64,000 nt of DNA from Conchocele bisecta. Taxonomy: Eukaryota > Mollusca > Bivalvia > Lucinida > Thyasiridae. Below, piece by piece: positions 53,201 to 62,818 of this stretch. How positions within the stretch are numbered: position 1 is the first letter of the stretch; every line of letters begins with the position of its first letter. The notes below the pieces were generated by a model. The model worked only from the letters and a program-made list of their open reading frames with translations, did not search any database and was not told where the DNA came from. Position numbers and translations under genes: made by a program. The stretch covers positions 7,648,036 to 7,712,035 of the forward strand of contig CM055267.1 of NCBI GenBank assembly GCA_029237695.1, written 5' to 3'.

Positions 53201-56200
53201 GCGCATCCCGGGTGTCCAATGAATATAAATCACACTCATTAGTTCCATTGTGCTCCCGTTCAAGGAATATTTAAAACATTGGGAATGATTATGGTCGGGT
53301 GCAATTAAATATGTTGATGGTCCTGATATATTATAATACATCACGGAGACGCGATTTGTCTATTTCAGTATTTCACATTCACGGAAGGTGATACAATTTT
53401 TCGCATGAAAAAATAAAAATCATGCACGGAAGTATATGTATATGTTGTTACCACTCGCCGAGACGGTTCTAACGAGTGGTAACAACATACAGTTTTGAAT
53501 AGAAATAAGGAAAATAGCAACAATAATTGCAAGTTGTTCATACACCATATAGGGATATTCAGCAAGAAAATGGTCCAATATTACCGGGTATTATATCAGT
53601 GTTATTTCGGTACTACCGAGCAGATTGGTGGAACCAGAAATAAACTGTGGAACAAGCGAACTGTGAATTCGAGGCGATATTTCATATGCCAGAAACAGGG
53701 GCGTCATTATTTGGTCATAATTCCTTACGAAAGGAGGCTGTCTTATTGCCCCATGGAGCCAATCTGTTTCACTGACTGCACAGCAATCTCCCAATTAGGG
53801 AATAAAACAGGGAATCTTTGTCTTTAATGTCTAATATTACAAGCGGGGCCGCTTGAGTGGAACGATTCGTGGTCAGCACTTCACTATAAACAAATTATTC
53901 AAACATCTCCGGTTTAGATGGAGCATTATTGCCTCTGATCTTCCGTGATTACCGAGGTTTAAATGTGGCTGTCACTGGATAAATGGGGCTTATTGGTTTT
54001 GCGATCAGTGTAGATACAGATCAGCCTGTGCATCCGCACAGGCTGATCAGCATCTGCACTGTTCGCCATCGCATCAAAGAAGCATCCGTCATGCTTTTAA
54101 CGAAGAATCTAGATCGTTAGAAGACTACAGGAGTGTGGTATTTGACCAGGAGATACCCGGATCACAAATCCCATAATCCTCATTTCTCCAGCCACAGCCA
54201 CAAATAACTCGGCGGCGGAGTGTTACGGCGGTGCGCCGGTCCACCGACTGATGGATGGAACGTGGTCTCTATGACGACAGGTTCATGCAAGACGCGGCGG
54301 AGTTGATTGGAGTCGGACACCGTGAGAGAGGGGGGATCGTAAAGTTGAAACTGGCAATAATACATCCCGTGCACCGAAGCAAGTACCCCGATTTGATTTG
54401 AAACTGCCGAACCCATTACATTTGTAATACACATTTGGGTGTATGAAAATGTTGATGTATTGTCTTTCAGATTTTTCTCATTTCTTAATGAAAATATATG
54501 TATATGTTGTGACCACTCGATGAGACAGTTCAAATGGTGGTCACACTATATATTTCTGATGAGAAATAAAAGAAGATATTTACAATTTAACATTTAATCA
54601 GTAAAACCGTATACCCTCAGAATTGTATGGTTTAACGCTGTGATTGTGACATCCAATGCAACGCAAGAAGATTTGCCTAGTGAAGAAATACTATCGGGAA
54701 CCAGAATTCCTGGAAACCCAGCTGTGGAGATCGACAGGGATTCACGTATACTGGTATTCGACAACACTTTCACAAGTTCTACTCTTCATTTCAAAATGTA
54801 ACAGACGAACATAATCAGAATAACAAAGAGCCACCATATTAATAATTGAAAATGGTTAAATATTCAAGATTTACATTAAATTCATCGCGTTGTAAATCGA
54901 ACGGGAGAAAACATGCTCAGTTATACCCATTGCATTTCCGATAACGCCACGTGAATTAGTCGATGTCAGTGAAACAAGGCGACAGGTATCACTATGGAGA
55001 ACAACGCCACGAACAACAGACAGACACACAATATACTACCAGGATAATGTATTGTGATATCAAGTTTATCAGGCAAGGTTGGGAAACACGTGTGAAATCC
55101 GATGTCGAGCATGATATCAGAAGATGCAAACATTGAAATCTATTTATCAGGTAAAGTTTTGCAAAGTGAAATGTGCAAGTGTAATGAGCAACGTGGACAT
55201 GCTTACGTTGCGTCATCTGTAGCCGATTTCACCAACATTGCAAAGTATACTTTGAGGGAGACATTTTCACTTGAAGAATAATAAATTTATTAATATTTAT
55301 TATACTGAATTTATTACATGTAAATTCAGTATAATAATTCTGCATACTTTTAATCATAAAATGTATGCAGTGGTTAGTTTTATATGAAATAATGCATTTT
55401 GGAAAAAATAAATGATTTCTCCCTCAAAGTATACTTTGCAATTTTGATGAAATCGGCTACTGGTTCCTTGATTTCAAGTACATTATTCAAGTGTTTTGAA
55501 ACAAAGAACTTAACAAGTATTGACAAGATTAGCACAGGCGGTAGTATACGCGAACGGTAACTCTTGCAATTTACTCCCGTGCCGTCCGTAGCTACGGACG
55601 GTACGGGAGTAGATTGCAAGAGTTACCGTTCGCGTATGACCCGGCGAGGGGTGGGACCCATGGGTGGGCTGAGCACAAGGGTGGGCTGGACAAGCGACTC
55701 ACCTGCCATGGGGCTGCTGTTATAGGAGGCGGACGTGACCTGGGGCAAGACGACGGGCGGGCCCGAGAAGGCCGTACTCGCCTGACCTGCAATAGAAGCC
55801 CGTCGTTACTCGCCCAGTCGTGGACATTGCGTGTATCGCATTACGCCCCTTAGTTGCGGGACGTAACTATGCAAAACTCCCGTACTGTCCGTAGCATGCT
55901 ACGGACGGTGCGGGAGTTTTGCAGAGTTACGTCCCGCAACTAATTACGTCCAAGTTTTAGTTAAGTTAAGTTTAGTAAGTTATATTACAAAGCTGAATAA
56001 TTGTTTAGCAATCTGTCAAACATACGACATTATACAAGTTAATGCAAGTTACATTCTAAGGTGCGTATTCTTGAAATTATATGAAACACTTTGGAATAAT
56101 TTTAAGATAATGGCCAAAATCGGACAAAACCAGGATTTTTTATCTTGCGACCAGTGTAGAAAATCTACAGCTTGTGGATCTACGCAGTGATGTCAGGGTG

Positions 56201-59200
56201 TACAGTGTTGGCCGTTTTTTCAGCAAAACATCCATTATCAGTCCGGCAATGTGTATTGTTACCAGACTGCGCGAGATTATCAGATTAACACTTCATTGAT
56301 CAGATTAACACTTCATTGATCAGATATATGGCTGTGACTGGATAAATGGGTCTTACTGGCTTTGCGACCAGTGCAGATCCAGATCAGCCTATGCATCCGT
56401 ACAGTCTGATCAGCAGGATCGGCACTGTTCGCCATTCCATCAATGAAACACCCACCATGCTTCTATTAAGAAATATAGATCGTTATCAGGCTACAGGGGC
56501 GAGTTATTTCATCTGGATCTACACTGGTCACAAATCCCATAAGCTCCATTTCTCCAGTCACAACCATCCATATGTGTTCATGGCAACTGGAATAACCTCC
56601 AATACATCAGTAATAGTGTGAAGAATGAATTTCGTGACAATGTCCATAGAAGACATTTCATAGAAAGAGATCAGATACTTTGTGTGAATAACACAAAGCG
56701 CTATCAGTCTGCAAGGGTCGGCCACCTGGGGCCGTTTCACTAAAATGTTCGTAAGTGCAACATTATTATAGTGTAAATTACACATTAAGAGAGTTTTTTT
56801 TTGTAATAAATTATTGAATTTACATGTATTGAGCATAGGCAGCAGCCTATGCTCAATACATGTAAATTCATCAATTGGAATTTCCCGACGATCCTAAAGT
56901 TGCATTTACCAACATTTTAGTCGTACGAAGGTTAATGAAACGGGCACCTGATTCATAAATTACACCGTTCAAAAACCACTATACTAAAGTTATGTTTGGC
57001 AAAGTTGTGGCAAACTGTCGTCTGCTGCTTAATTTGTATTTCCATTTTCTCATTAAAACATGGTTTGAAAGCACTTTAGAATCATTTCCATTGGAAATGA
57101 TTCTGAGGTGCTGTCAAACCATGTTTTTATTAAGAAAGAAGACACAATATAAATAAAACAACGGCAGACGAGAATTTCCGTTTCCAGCATTCTATGCTAT
57201 TCAATGATTGGCCATTACGGTACAGCATCATCACCCACGTGCTGACGGAGAGACGGGTGAACCCAAGGGCGCACTACTTTACTTCTGACCCGTGTGCTCC
57301 CGGGGCGAGTCTTCACGGGGATTTACACCGGCGTACATACATTTACACAACAAAGGTGGCAACATCAATGGACGCATGCTTGGATGCACACATGCAACAC
57401 AACGATATCATCGCACAATGGAGACACGGGCACGCATAACGACAACAATAATCGGCCTACGCGATACTTCGCATGTCGCTTATAGAGTTATCGAGAGTGT
57501 GTGCGTAAGCAATTAATGCCTTTCCTATTTCAATCACGTTCCAGAGTTCAGTAATGTTTCTGTCTTTGATGAGCTAAACAAAATTACTACCATCTTTCCT
57601 GTATAAATTGGGTATTCACTAGATGCGACATTTAGAGCACATCGCAATATGTCAACTGTTAAGTGAGTTGTCACATCGCTGTTTGACTAATTCTAACTTT
57701 TACTGGAGAGGAAGTTGGTGGCGGGAAGGAAATTGCTTTCTCCGTGCCGAGATGCCGCTCAATGCGCGGTATAGGAAGTGGCGAGCGGCACGCATTGTGG
57801 GGCACGGTACACGGCGCGCGGTGTCGTCACGCCAGTTTGGCATTTGTACCGAATAATCTCACAGACAATGTCCGCCATATTGCTTATTATCGACAACTGA
57901 TAATCGATAAAGGTGCGGATAGATGCGTTTGTCGACCGACAGTCTTCAATATGGTACTCTCATTATGCGCTGTACAGATATAAGTTTGTTTTTCTGATTG
58001 ACCAGGCAAAGTTTAGTTTTGAATACAGTCGTCATTCTATGCCTAATGTAAGTCAGTGTTCGAGTGTTTCTAGATAGACTTTACATATGCTGATTGTTCC
58101 AGTAGTATCATATTATCAGTACTTCAGGAAGTGGTATTATTGTTATTATTAATTATTATTATTATTATAAATCGACCATTGACAGTTTTGCAATTATATT
58201 AAAATAATTTTGACCAGTAACGTTCCGGTGGATGCGGTAAATCGGTCAGTATATAAAATACAGATACCTACAAAGTTACCTACGTTGTGGACGGGGTACT
58301 ACATATACTAGCTGTTACTAATGGTTTGAATTCAGTCGCCGTACGTATAAACTTCTACCGATTATTATTATTATTATTGTTAATATTAGTATTATTGTTA
58401 TTATTGAAGCATTGATGTTTTAAAGTTATTTTAAATTTATCTTGGCCAGTAACTTTCCGGTGAATGTGGGTAAATATGTCATTAAATAAACATAGACACT
58501 ACACGAGTTACCTAAGTCGGAGACGAGGTAATACACATACTAGCTGTTACTAAAGCTGTAATGTACCCACTATTGTTGCGTAAGTGACATTATGTGCAAT
58601 GCCGCCGAGCGGAGTGGGCTTACTTGAGAACTGGGCGGGAAATGATGGCAAGGGTGTGTAAGCCTGGCTAATGTCGGGCTGGACCGGCTGCAGTTCCGTC
58701 AGACTGGCGACCGCGATCACCGGGTGGTCGGGCCCCGGGGCCGGGGAGCTGGCCGTGGAATGGCCCGCCGCCGCCGCGCCCGTATTGCAGCTGTTAATGT
58801 TCTCGCTAATCGTTGTCGTGTTATTCGTGGTTACAATGCCGTTGTTTGTGGCTGAAATGCGTAAACAACACATGCTTGCACGGACGACGGGGGCGACTTA
58901 CGGCCGTGTCTATACGGTCCGTCTAGAGGAGAGAAGGTGGATAATGAGGTGGCGAGAACTGTCACCTGTGAGTAGGGATATACGACAACATGCAACTACA
59001 GCTGCTAGGTACAACATCTAGTGAAAGGTCACTCGAGTGCGACGGATGGATAGCTCCTGATGAAATATCACTCATGTAGCCTGATAACGGTGCGTATTGC
59101 TCGTTATAAGCATCACGGGTGTTTCATTGATGGATTGGCGATCAGTGCAGATCCTGATCAGACTGTGCGGACGCACAGTCTGATCTGGATCTACACTGGT

Positions 59201-62200
59201 CGCAAAACCCATAAGCCCCATTTCTCCAGCCGCATCTACATATGAGGTGAACGTGATAGTGATAGGTGTGCGGAAGGTCTCACAGAAAGCACCAAACCAG
59301 AGAGAGTGCAATAGCATGACGTCCCTGCGGCGCGGACGCGATTGGAGTTTAACGTCACACGGTGAAGCGACACACGGCTACAATGTTCCACGCACGGCGG
59401 TGCGCACGAATTCGTGTTAATTGTCAGGAGTATGTATGCTGATACCCAACAGTTGTCAACACGTGTTGCAAGCGTGACGGATAGGATGAAAGCAATGCAT
59501 GATGGGATATGGAGCGTACGATTAATTGGTATACAGAGTGGCCAAGGAATGAACTGTAGTTTAAACAGTGAGAAGAGTACCCTGTGGTGATTAATGTATC
59601 AAGCGACAGGGCGTTTGGCAGTATAAGTGAAATAAAAGTTCCCCACGCCTCCATTATACCGATCTAATTTAGACAATGAAGTTTCCTTAACGACAAAACC
59701 AGCTAATCCTATCTAGAATTACTGACAGGGATATTTAGCATTATAAATAATGTCCTGATTTCGATCTCGCCGAAATAAACAATTTTATCCATGTCTATCT
59801 GTTGGGATTCGCTCGTTATCTCTGACTTAACGCGGCGCTGTTAACATCACGTGACACTCGCTCGGACACTGATGGCATTACCAGCAGTAGAAACGCTAAA
59901 ATGCTCGGCGCAAACTATTTTGGTATTCGCGATACTTTTTGATATGTCTTGATACACGTTAGATTGATGGCACATTTGGCAGCCGAGACGTGTGGAAGTG
60001 AAGTCGAGCACTTGTTCTATTTTATCATCCTTATTTCCCCATCTAATCTTTATCCGCAGGTCGGCTTTCATTGGCACTCGTATCTCCGTGGTATCGACAA
60101 TAAAAACGTAACCAAAACGATGTTTGATTCGTGATTTACAACAACCGTCGCAGATTTTAGCATCGTGCAAACAATATAGATGTGCCGATTTTAAACATTG
60201 AAGCAAGTTTGTCTCACAATAAACGCAGAAATCGTGGGTACACTGCAGACTTCTGTATTCTACAGCATCCTGGTATATAACACCGGGTTAATGAAATTAA
60301 ATGAAAAAAAAGTAAACAATGCAACAATGGTATTTTTTCTCAATCTTAATATTGCAATTATAAATGTAATATACATGTACTTACAATATTTATAAAACTA
60401 TACATTTTTACACTTATATACACCCCTAAAGCCGATATGTTGTTACGGACACGGAAGACATACACTTGCCAGACGACTGCTAAGTAAAAATAAAAGTGGA
60501 TTTATCCATTAAAAGGTTGATTGATGGACTTTCCGATTGGAGTATTACTTATTACTTATTACTTAATTATTATTATTATTATTTTTCTCACAATTTTTAT
60601 TACATAATGTAAGATTACATAATGTAAGATTACATATATTTATTGGTTCTTGAATTTGCTGACTGTTTAAACTATAATTGCCATGGTATCATTTAGTATT
60701 ATTCAATTTAACCCTTAGAATGCGGGAAACAAAAATTGCAGTCTGCGGTTGTTTTATATTTTGTCTTCTATTCAATAAAAACATGGTTTGGCGGCACTTT
60801 AGAAATATGTATTTGCCAAGAATAATGGACAATACAAAATAAACAGCAGACGACAAAACCTATTCAATATTGAAAGAGTTAAACCAATCACAAACGTACG
60901 GGTGTCCGTCGCTTCGATGGTAAGCACATCTATTAATATCCGTGGTTACTGTTTATGAACTATGGTAATGGTTTGCGGAAAAACAACTATGCTTCAATAT
61001 TTGAATGTATACGCAGCTTAGAATGACGACGGTGCATTAACTCGTTGCACATGTATGGAACGCCAAATCTACATAAACTCAAATAATTAATGCTACCTCT
61101 AAATATTTAATGCTAGCTCTAACTATTTAATACTTATTTGAGTTTATGTATTGTTGGCGTTCCAAGAATGCCAACTCTACATAAACTCAAATAATTATAG
61201 CTAGCATTATATATTTAGAGCTAGCTCCAAATCCTTTAAAAAGCTCTCTAAATCATTTGGAGCTAGCTCTAAATGTTTTATGCAAGCTCTAATTATTTAC
61301 AGCTAGCATTAATTATATGAGTTTATGGCGTTCCATACACATGGAATGTATGGTTAGTAAGAACAAGTTACAAATAGTCGTACATGGTGCATGCGGTTAG
61401 TAAGAAGCTAATTGTGTTATATGGCGACTATATGGTTAGTAATGAAACCCGTACAAAACAGTCACAGTCGTTCGCTAACCCGAACATATCATAACTCTTT
61501 CTTATCACATCTTTGGTACATTTTAGAATTGTGTTTCTGTATTTAATCAGCACACGGGTACTGTGTGGACACGGGTACTGTGTGGACATGAGGATGTGAT
61601 CAACAGTTAGATCACGTTCGTCCGCATGTACGATCGATAATCAACTCGCTAAAGCTCGCGGATTATCTCCTCGTACATGCGGACAAACCGTGCTGTAACT
61701 GTGGCATGATCAGCTGAATATAAACATCTCTGCTGACGTTCACAGTAAAATACAGAGGTACTGCTAAATACAGATGTAGACTATGATATTTTCAATTTCC
61801 CCATGATGCATTCAGTTTTTTGTGCGTGTGAGTTGTGTTGTTGCGTTGATGCGAATATTATACAAAAACGCATAATCACTACCCGAAATAAAAATTTATC
61901 CCGTCAACACAGTGCGTATGTGCCGTGAAACACGCTGCCGTGAAACATTTTTGATATCCTGTCAATACGATTTGGAGATGCGGATGTGGTTATTTTTTGC
62001 ATTTTAAAGCTATTTGTAATGTTGACGGGATAAATAGAATAGTAGGTTTGTGCCATGAATGGAAAACATATCTGGCGCGGCTCGGAAACGGGATGTGCTC
62101 GGCAGAGCCTCGCCCATCCCGTTTCCTAAGCCTTGCCAGATATGTTTTCCCATTCACGGCACTAACCTACTATTCTCTATAACAAGAGTGCTATTTGTAA

Positions 62201-62729
62201 CTGCGGGATTCATGATTCCGTTTCTCTTTCTGTTTCTGACACCTTTCTCAGAGCTTGCAGACCGTGCTAAATCCTCAAAGGAAAATCGTATTTCTGTTGC
62301 AAGAATATTAGCGCCAAATAAAAATAATGTCGGGAGAGTAATATTTTATTTGAAAAACATGTGTAATTGACCAAAATCCATCGACGAAAAGTCCAATATT
62401 GATACAATGTCATGATGTTAGTGTAGTCAGTGGTTAGACATAATGTCCAAGCACAGAACGGACAGAACTATTTAGCAATTTTAAACGGTATTCAATTGGC
62501 AACATCATAAAAGGCTAGATCTGCCTCATTTACGACTAAAGTCTGCTCTACAGGTGGCGCTGATATGCAGCCATGTATGTGAACTATGTCCAGTGGCCGG
62601 GCAACAGGTGTCCAGAGGCCGGACAACATGTGTCCAGTGGCGTCATTACCAGACGTCACGGGCCGGTGAGCGCGGGACGGGGCGGTACCGTTTGTAGAGG
62701 CGGAATGATGTGAGATGATGGGTGTGATG
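41137..62729 (-). CDS. Pax2/5/8-like transcription factor, C-terminal exons (paired domain outside)
   Basis: Five minus-strand exons, in transcript order 62729-62650, 58851-58624, 55786-55703, 45174-45064 and 41252-41137, join with matching phase (each later junction falls after the first codon base) and end in TAA. Together they give about 205 residues of Ser/Thr/Pro/Tyr-rich sequence typical of a transactivation region. The last part, EYYNSVPYSQYQSNPY.. RYGPTGILSSPQYPYQY, resembles the Pax2/5/8 C terminus (SEYSGNxY..Y..WRF..LLSSPYYYS). The junction before the Gly-Ser-x-Ser-Glu stretch agrees with that of vertebrate PAX5 exons 8/9, as I recall it. Pax proteins bind DNA in the nucleus through the paired domain, which would lie beyond 64000. 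Exons are GC-rich in AT-rich introns, with good splice sites at three exons. The family is inference; another proline-rich factor is possible. Confidence 0.5.
41361..41446. repeat. Perfect 42-bp inverted repeat with 2-bp spacer
   Basis: ATTACCCCACCCACCAGTTG.. to ..ACGTTACGTTTCT, then CT, then the exact complement ending GGTGGGTGGGGTAAT. Located in the last Pax-like intron, 109 bp from the exon. No flanking element recognised. Confidence 0.85.
42261..42471. mobile_element. Family A palindrome
   Basis: GGGGGTCGTTTCACTAAACT to AGTTTAGTGAAACGGCCCCC; shortened centre. Confidence 0.72.
42627..43345. mobile_element. TTAA element I, copy 2, with coding remnant
   Basis: TTAAAGGTACATGCCCACGC at the left and GCGTGGGCATGTATTTTTAA at the right; 719 bp. 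Both flanks share blocks with copy 1 (GTTCTTTATAGGAATTCAAT; TACGAGTGCCCGCTATA). The interior, about 42880-43140, is unique and carries a short reading frame. Confidence 0.7.
42909..43007 (+). pseudogene. Short coding remnant inside TTAA element
   Basis: ATG at 42909 opens 32 codons (MSKRPGRKLYETASAKQKGE..) closed by TAA right after an (AG)n run at 42990-43004. In the frame after the run, INIGEQITKWKEVRGDL continues. The split looks like a microsatellite-induced frameshift in a formerly longer frame. The second part recalls the INIG..W.x(L/I)R leader of uncharacterised invertebrate proteins; that is a weak impression only. Confidence 0.3.
43380..44095. other. Intron with a GC-rich patch, no gene called
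   Basis: 43600-43760 is GC-rich and CpG-rich (TGTGGCGGCCCGGTTGGCTG; ACAGCGGCGGCGGTGCGCGG), unlike its surroundings. No frame with splice sites of the right phase for the Pax-like gene is present. Confidence 0.3.
44100..44427. mobile_element. Element L copy 2
   Basis: Aligns with 30441-30799: AGGTTATTTGATTTGTACGT, ATATCGTTGCGCGG, GTAGTTCCGGCACTGACTAA. Followed within about 60 bp by the 168-bp array. Confidence 0.7.
44478..45020 (+). repeat. About 168-bp tandem array with GACA-rich units
   Basis: Units start TTCAAATAAATxAACAGACA, GGACGTACGATCAGTAGxGA, GTTACTTAGTAATGCATGTG, at 44485, 44653, 44822 and 44985 (periods 168, 169, 163). The last unit runs into (GACA)n, 44 bp before the Pax-like exon. 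Confidence 0.8.
45064..45174 (-). CDS. Pax-like exon, 111 bp
   Basis: Acceptor GTTTGTTGTTGCAG and donor GTAAGT on the minus strand. Encodes STSEYYNSVPYSQYQSNPY, then TDSQWVSAVRYGPTGIL. The first bases of the following intron partly repeat the exon (see findings). Confidence 0.6.
45493..45706. mobile_element. Family C TTAA element
   Basis: TTAACCCTTCCTACGCTG and CAGCGTAGTAATGGTTAA ends; central GAGAATCGTCTCCACTGGAG hairpin; CGTCTGCTG/CAGCAGACG inside both ends. Confidence 0.72.
45766..46107 (+). other. Unassigned 113-codon open frame in Pax-like intron
   Basis: MFRSGLFKGNTLKLLNN.. to ..YPNDDQIKYLP. AT-rich, antisense to the Pax-like gene, no domain, signal peptide or splice signals recognised. 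Likely chance, or remnant of a mobile element. Confidence 0.15.
46817..47040. mobile_element. Family A palindrome, right end lost
   Basis: GGGCCCGTTTCACTAAACTA start, TTGAGCATAGGCTGCATATG centre; truncated after TTTTAGTCGTACCAAG. Confidence 0.7.
47905..48030. mobile_element. Family F fragment
   Basis: TTAAAAGCATGGCGGGTGTA, GAACAGTGTAGACCCAGATC and GGACCAGTGTAGATCCTGAC. The rest of 47041-48561 shows no nameable feature. Confidence 0.4.
48562..48774. mobile_element. Family C TTAA element
   Basis: TTAACTATTACTACGCTGAA to CCGCGTAGTGAGGGTTAA; centre GAGAATCGTCTCCAATGGAG. Confidence 0.72.
49418..49481. mobile_element. Small pogo-like hairpin
   Basis: GGAACATATCTAAACCGGAC and GTCCGGTTTAGAGAGGTTTT arms, same family as 11195-11396. 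Confidence 0.5.
50303..50569. mobile_element. 267-bp palindromic element CATATGAGACACGCCATG
   Basis: Ends CATATGAGACACGCCATGTG and CATGGCGTGTCTCATATG; inner arms GGACATCTGCGTAATGTCAT / ATGACGCAGATGTCC and GTACATGCAGATAATTCCGC around the centre near 50435. Left arm only at 28819-28892. Confidence 0.65.
50704..51004. mobile_element. Foldback MITE 'GGAATGAATGG', copy 2
   Basis: GGAATTTATCGGGGTATAAA pairs with its complement at 50765-50785 (centre deleted relative to 24684-25085). The tail GGGAATTGTGTAAATATTTT matches copy 1 in opposite orientation. Confidence 0.65.
51302..51532. mobile_element. Family E element
   Basis: GTAGCCGATTTCATCAAAAT to GTTGGTGAAATCGGCTAC, with GCAAAGTATACTTT blocks inside both ends. 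Confidence 0.72.
51779..51991. mobile_element. Family C TTAA element
   Basis: TTAACCCTTACAATGCTGAA to GCATTCTAAGGGTTAA; centre AATCATTTCCAATGGAAATG. Confidence 0.75.
51988..52216. mobile_element. TTAA element D, abutting the family C copy
   Basis: TTAACCCTTTCCCTGATAGA and ACAGGGAAAGGGTTAA ends; a large inner hairpin TTGTGGGAAAAGGAGAAATT / AATTTCTCCTTTTCCCACAA. Shares one TTAA (51988-51991) with its left neighbour. No second copy seen. Confidence 0.72.
52532..52879. mobile_element. Decayed family C element with insertion
   Basis: TTATCCCTTATAATGCGGGA to TTCAGCATTGTAATGGCTAA; centre AGAATTATTTCCATACTTCT. About 52695-52845 is foreign, GACG-rich sequence sharing AGAAAATGTGGCCTG with 44424-44438. 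Confidence 0.5.
53447..53492. repeat. Small hairpin element J, copy 2
   Basis: TGTTGTTACCACTCG / CGAGTGGTAACAACA around CCGAGACGGTTCTAA. Confidence 0.55.
53963..54207. mobile_element. Family F element, complete
   Basis: ATGTGGCTGTCACTGGATAA to TTCTCCAGCCACAGCCACAA; central GCCTGTGCATCCGCACAGGC hairpin; TCATGCTTTTAACGAAGAAT and AGACTACAGGAGTGTGGTAT in order. Confidence 0.75.
54507..54550. repeat. Small hairpin element J, copy 3
   Basis: GTTGTGACCACTCGATGAGA..ATGGTGGTCACA; one arm decayed. Confidence 0.45.
55217..55462. mobile_element. Family E element
   Basis: GTAGCCGATTTCACCAACAT to TTTGATGAAATCGGCTAC; single GCAAAGTATACTTT block per end. Confidence 0.72.
55547..55636. repeat. Hairpin with 45-bp arms, left of Pax-like exon
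   Basis: TACGCGAACGGTAACTCTTG and ACTCCCGTGCCGTCCGTAG pair with the complement across CTACGGA; only a few mismatches. Same family as 55851-55942. Confidence 0.8.
55703..55786 (-). CDS. Pax-like exon, 84 bp
   Basis: Acceptor GGCTTCTATTGCAG and donor GTGAGT on the minus strand. Encodes QASTAFSGPPVVLPQVTSAS, then YNSSPMA, entering and leaving after one codon base. As its length is a multiple of three it could be skipped without changing the frame. Confidence 0.6.
55851..55942. repeat. Hairpin with 46-bp arms, right of Pax-like exon
   Basis: TAGTTGCGGGACGTAACTAT and AAAACTCCCGTACTGTCCG pair with the complement across GTAGCATGCTAC. Confidence 0.8.
56325..56572. mobile_element. Family F element, complete
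   Basis: ATATGGCTGTGACTGGATAA to ATTTCTCCAGTCACAACCAT. Left of it TTAACACTTCATTGATCAGA is duplicated in tandem (56284-56322). Confidence 0.75.
56728..56946. mobile_element. Family A palindrome
   Basis: GGGGCCGTTTCACTAAAATG to TTAATGAAACGGGC, with centre GAGCATAGGCAGCAGCCTAT. Confidence 0.72.
56988..57195. mobile_element. Decayed family C element
   Basis: CTGTCGTCTGCTGCTTAATT, AATCATTTCCATTGGAAATG centre, GGCAGACGAGAATTTCCGTT; both TTAA ends lost. Confidence 0.55.
58135..58555. repeat. Two about 230-bp tandem units with ATT microsatellites
   Basis: Each unit has an (ATT)n run, then GACCAGTAACGTTCCGGTG (or GGCCAGTAACTTTCCGGTG), TTACCTA and ACATACTAGCTGTTACTAA. The second unit ends 69 bp from the Pax-like exon. 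Confidence 0.65.
58624..58851 (-). CDS. Pax-like exon, 228 bp
   Basis: Acceptor TTTACGCATTTCAG and donor GTAAGC on the minus strand; 75 whole codons. A Thr/Asn/Ser-rich stretch (TNNGIVTTNNTTTISENIN), an AAAAGHSTASSPAPG segment, then SLTELQPVQPDISQAYTPLP and SFPAQFS. Strongly GC-biased codons and perfect phase with the next exon support it. Length is a multiple of three. Confidence 0.6.
59053..59245. mobile_element. Family F element
   Basis: AGCTCCTGATGAAATATCAC to CATTTCTCCAGCCGCATCTA; CAGACTGTGCGGACGCACAG centre. Confidence 0.7.
60540..60640. repeat. ATT/ATTACTT and TTACATAATGTAAGA simple repeats
   Basis: TATTACTTATTACTTATTAC, then (ATT)n, then TTACATAATGTAAGA duplicated. 59246-60539 before it has no nameable feature. 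Confidence 0.6.
60708..60882. mobile_element. Family C TTAA element
   Basis: TTAACCCTTAGAATGCGGGA to CAATATTGAAAGAGTTAA; central hairpin partly deleted. Confidence 0.65.
61050..61341. mobile_element. Composite inverted element TGGAACGCCAA
   Basis: Outer ends CATGTATGGAACGCCA and TGGCGTTCCATACACATG; a second pair of the same ends (TGGCGTTCCAAGAATGCCAA) meets near 61158-61178. ACATAAACTCAAATAATTA and AGCTAGCTCTAAAT motifs fill both halves. Confidence 0.6.
61617..61688. repeat. Imperfect hairpin, about 30-bp arms
   Basis: GTTCGTCCGCATGTACGATC..GATAATC pairs with GATTATCTCCTCGTACATGC..GGACAAAC. Confidence 0.5.
61896..62174. mobile_element. Double-hairpin MITE 'ATCCCGTCAACAC', copy 2
   Basis: Same two-hairpin order as 20776-21059, including AAACGGGATGxGC and TTTCCTAAGCCTTGCCAGAT. 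Confidence 0.65.
62650..62729 (-). CDS. Pax-like exon, 80 bp (least certain)
   Basis: Acceptor TGCTGTGCCTAG and donor GTAATG on the minus strand are weaker than those of the other exons. Encodes ITPIISHHSASTNGTAPSRA, then HRPVTS, and its exit phase fits the 58624-58851 exon. On the plus strand just left of it GTCCAGTGGCCGGGCAACAG is repeated about three times. Confidence 0.35.
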
Positions 62730-62818
62730 CTAGGCACAGCAACCAATGCTATAGGGATCAATGGGATATAAATACTATATATCTTTCATGACTAGAGAGG
62801 GGATGAACCCACAACCTC

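Noticed and set aside
54218..54353. GC-rich minus-strand frame (FQLYDPPSLTVSDSNQLRRV..) after a CAG, as a further Pax-like exon
   Set aside because: Its phase does not fit between the 55703 and 45174 exons: the compatible frame has a stop. It partly overlaps a family F end. It could belong to something else but I cannot support it.
57623..57983. GC-rich frames near 57.7 kb as exons
   Set aside because: No splice signals fitting either gene and no family resemblance.
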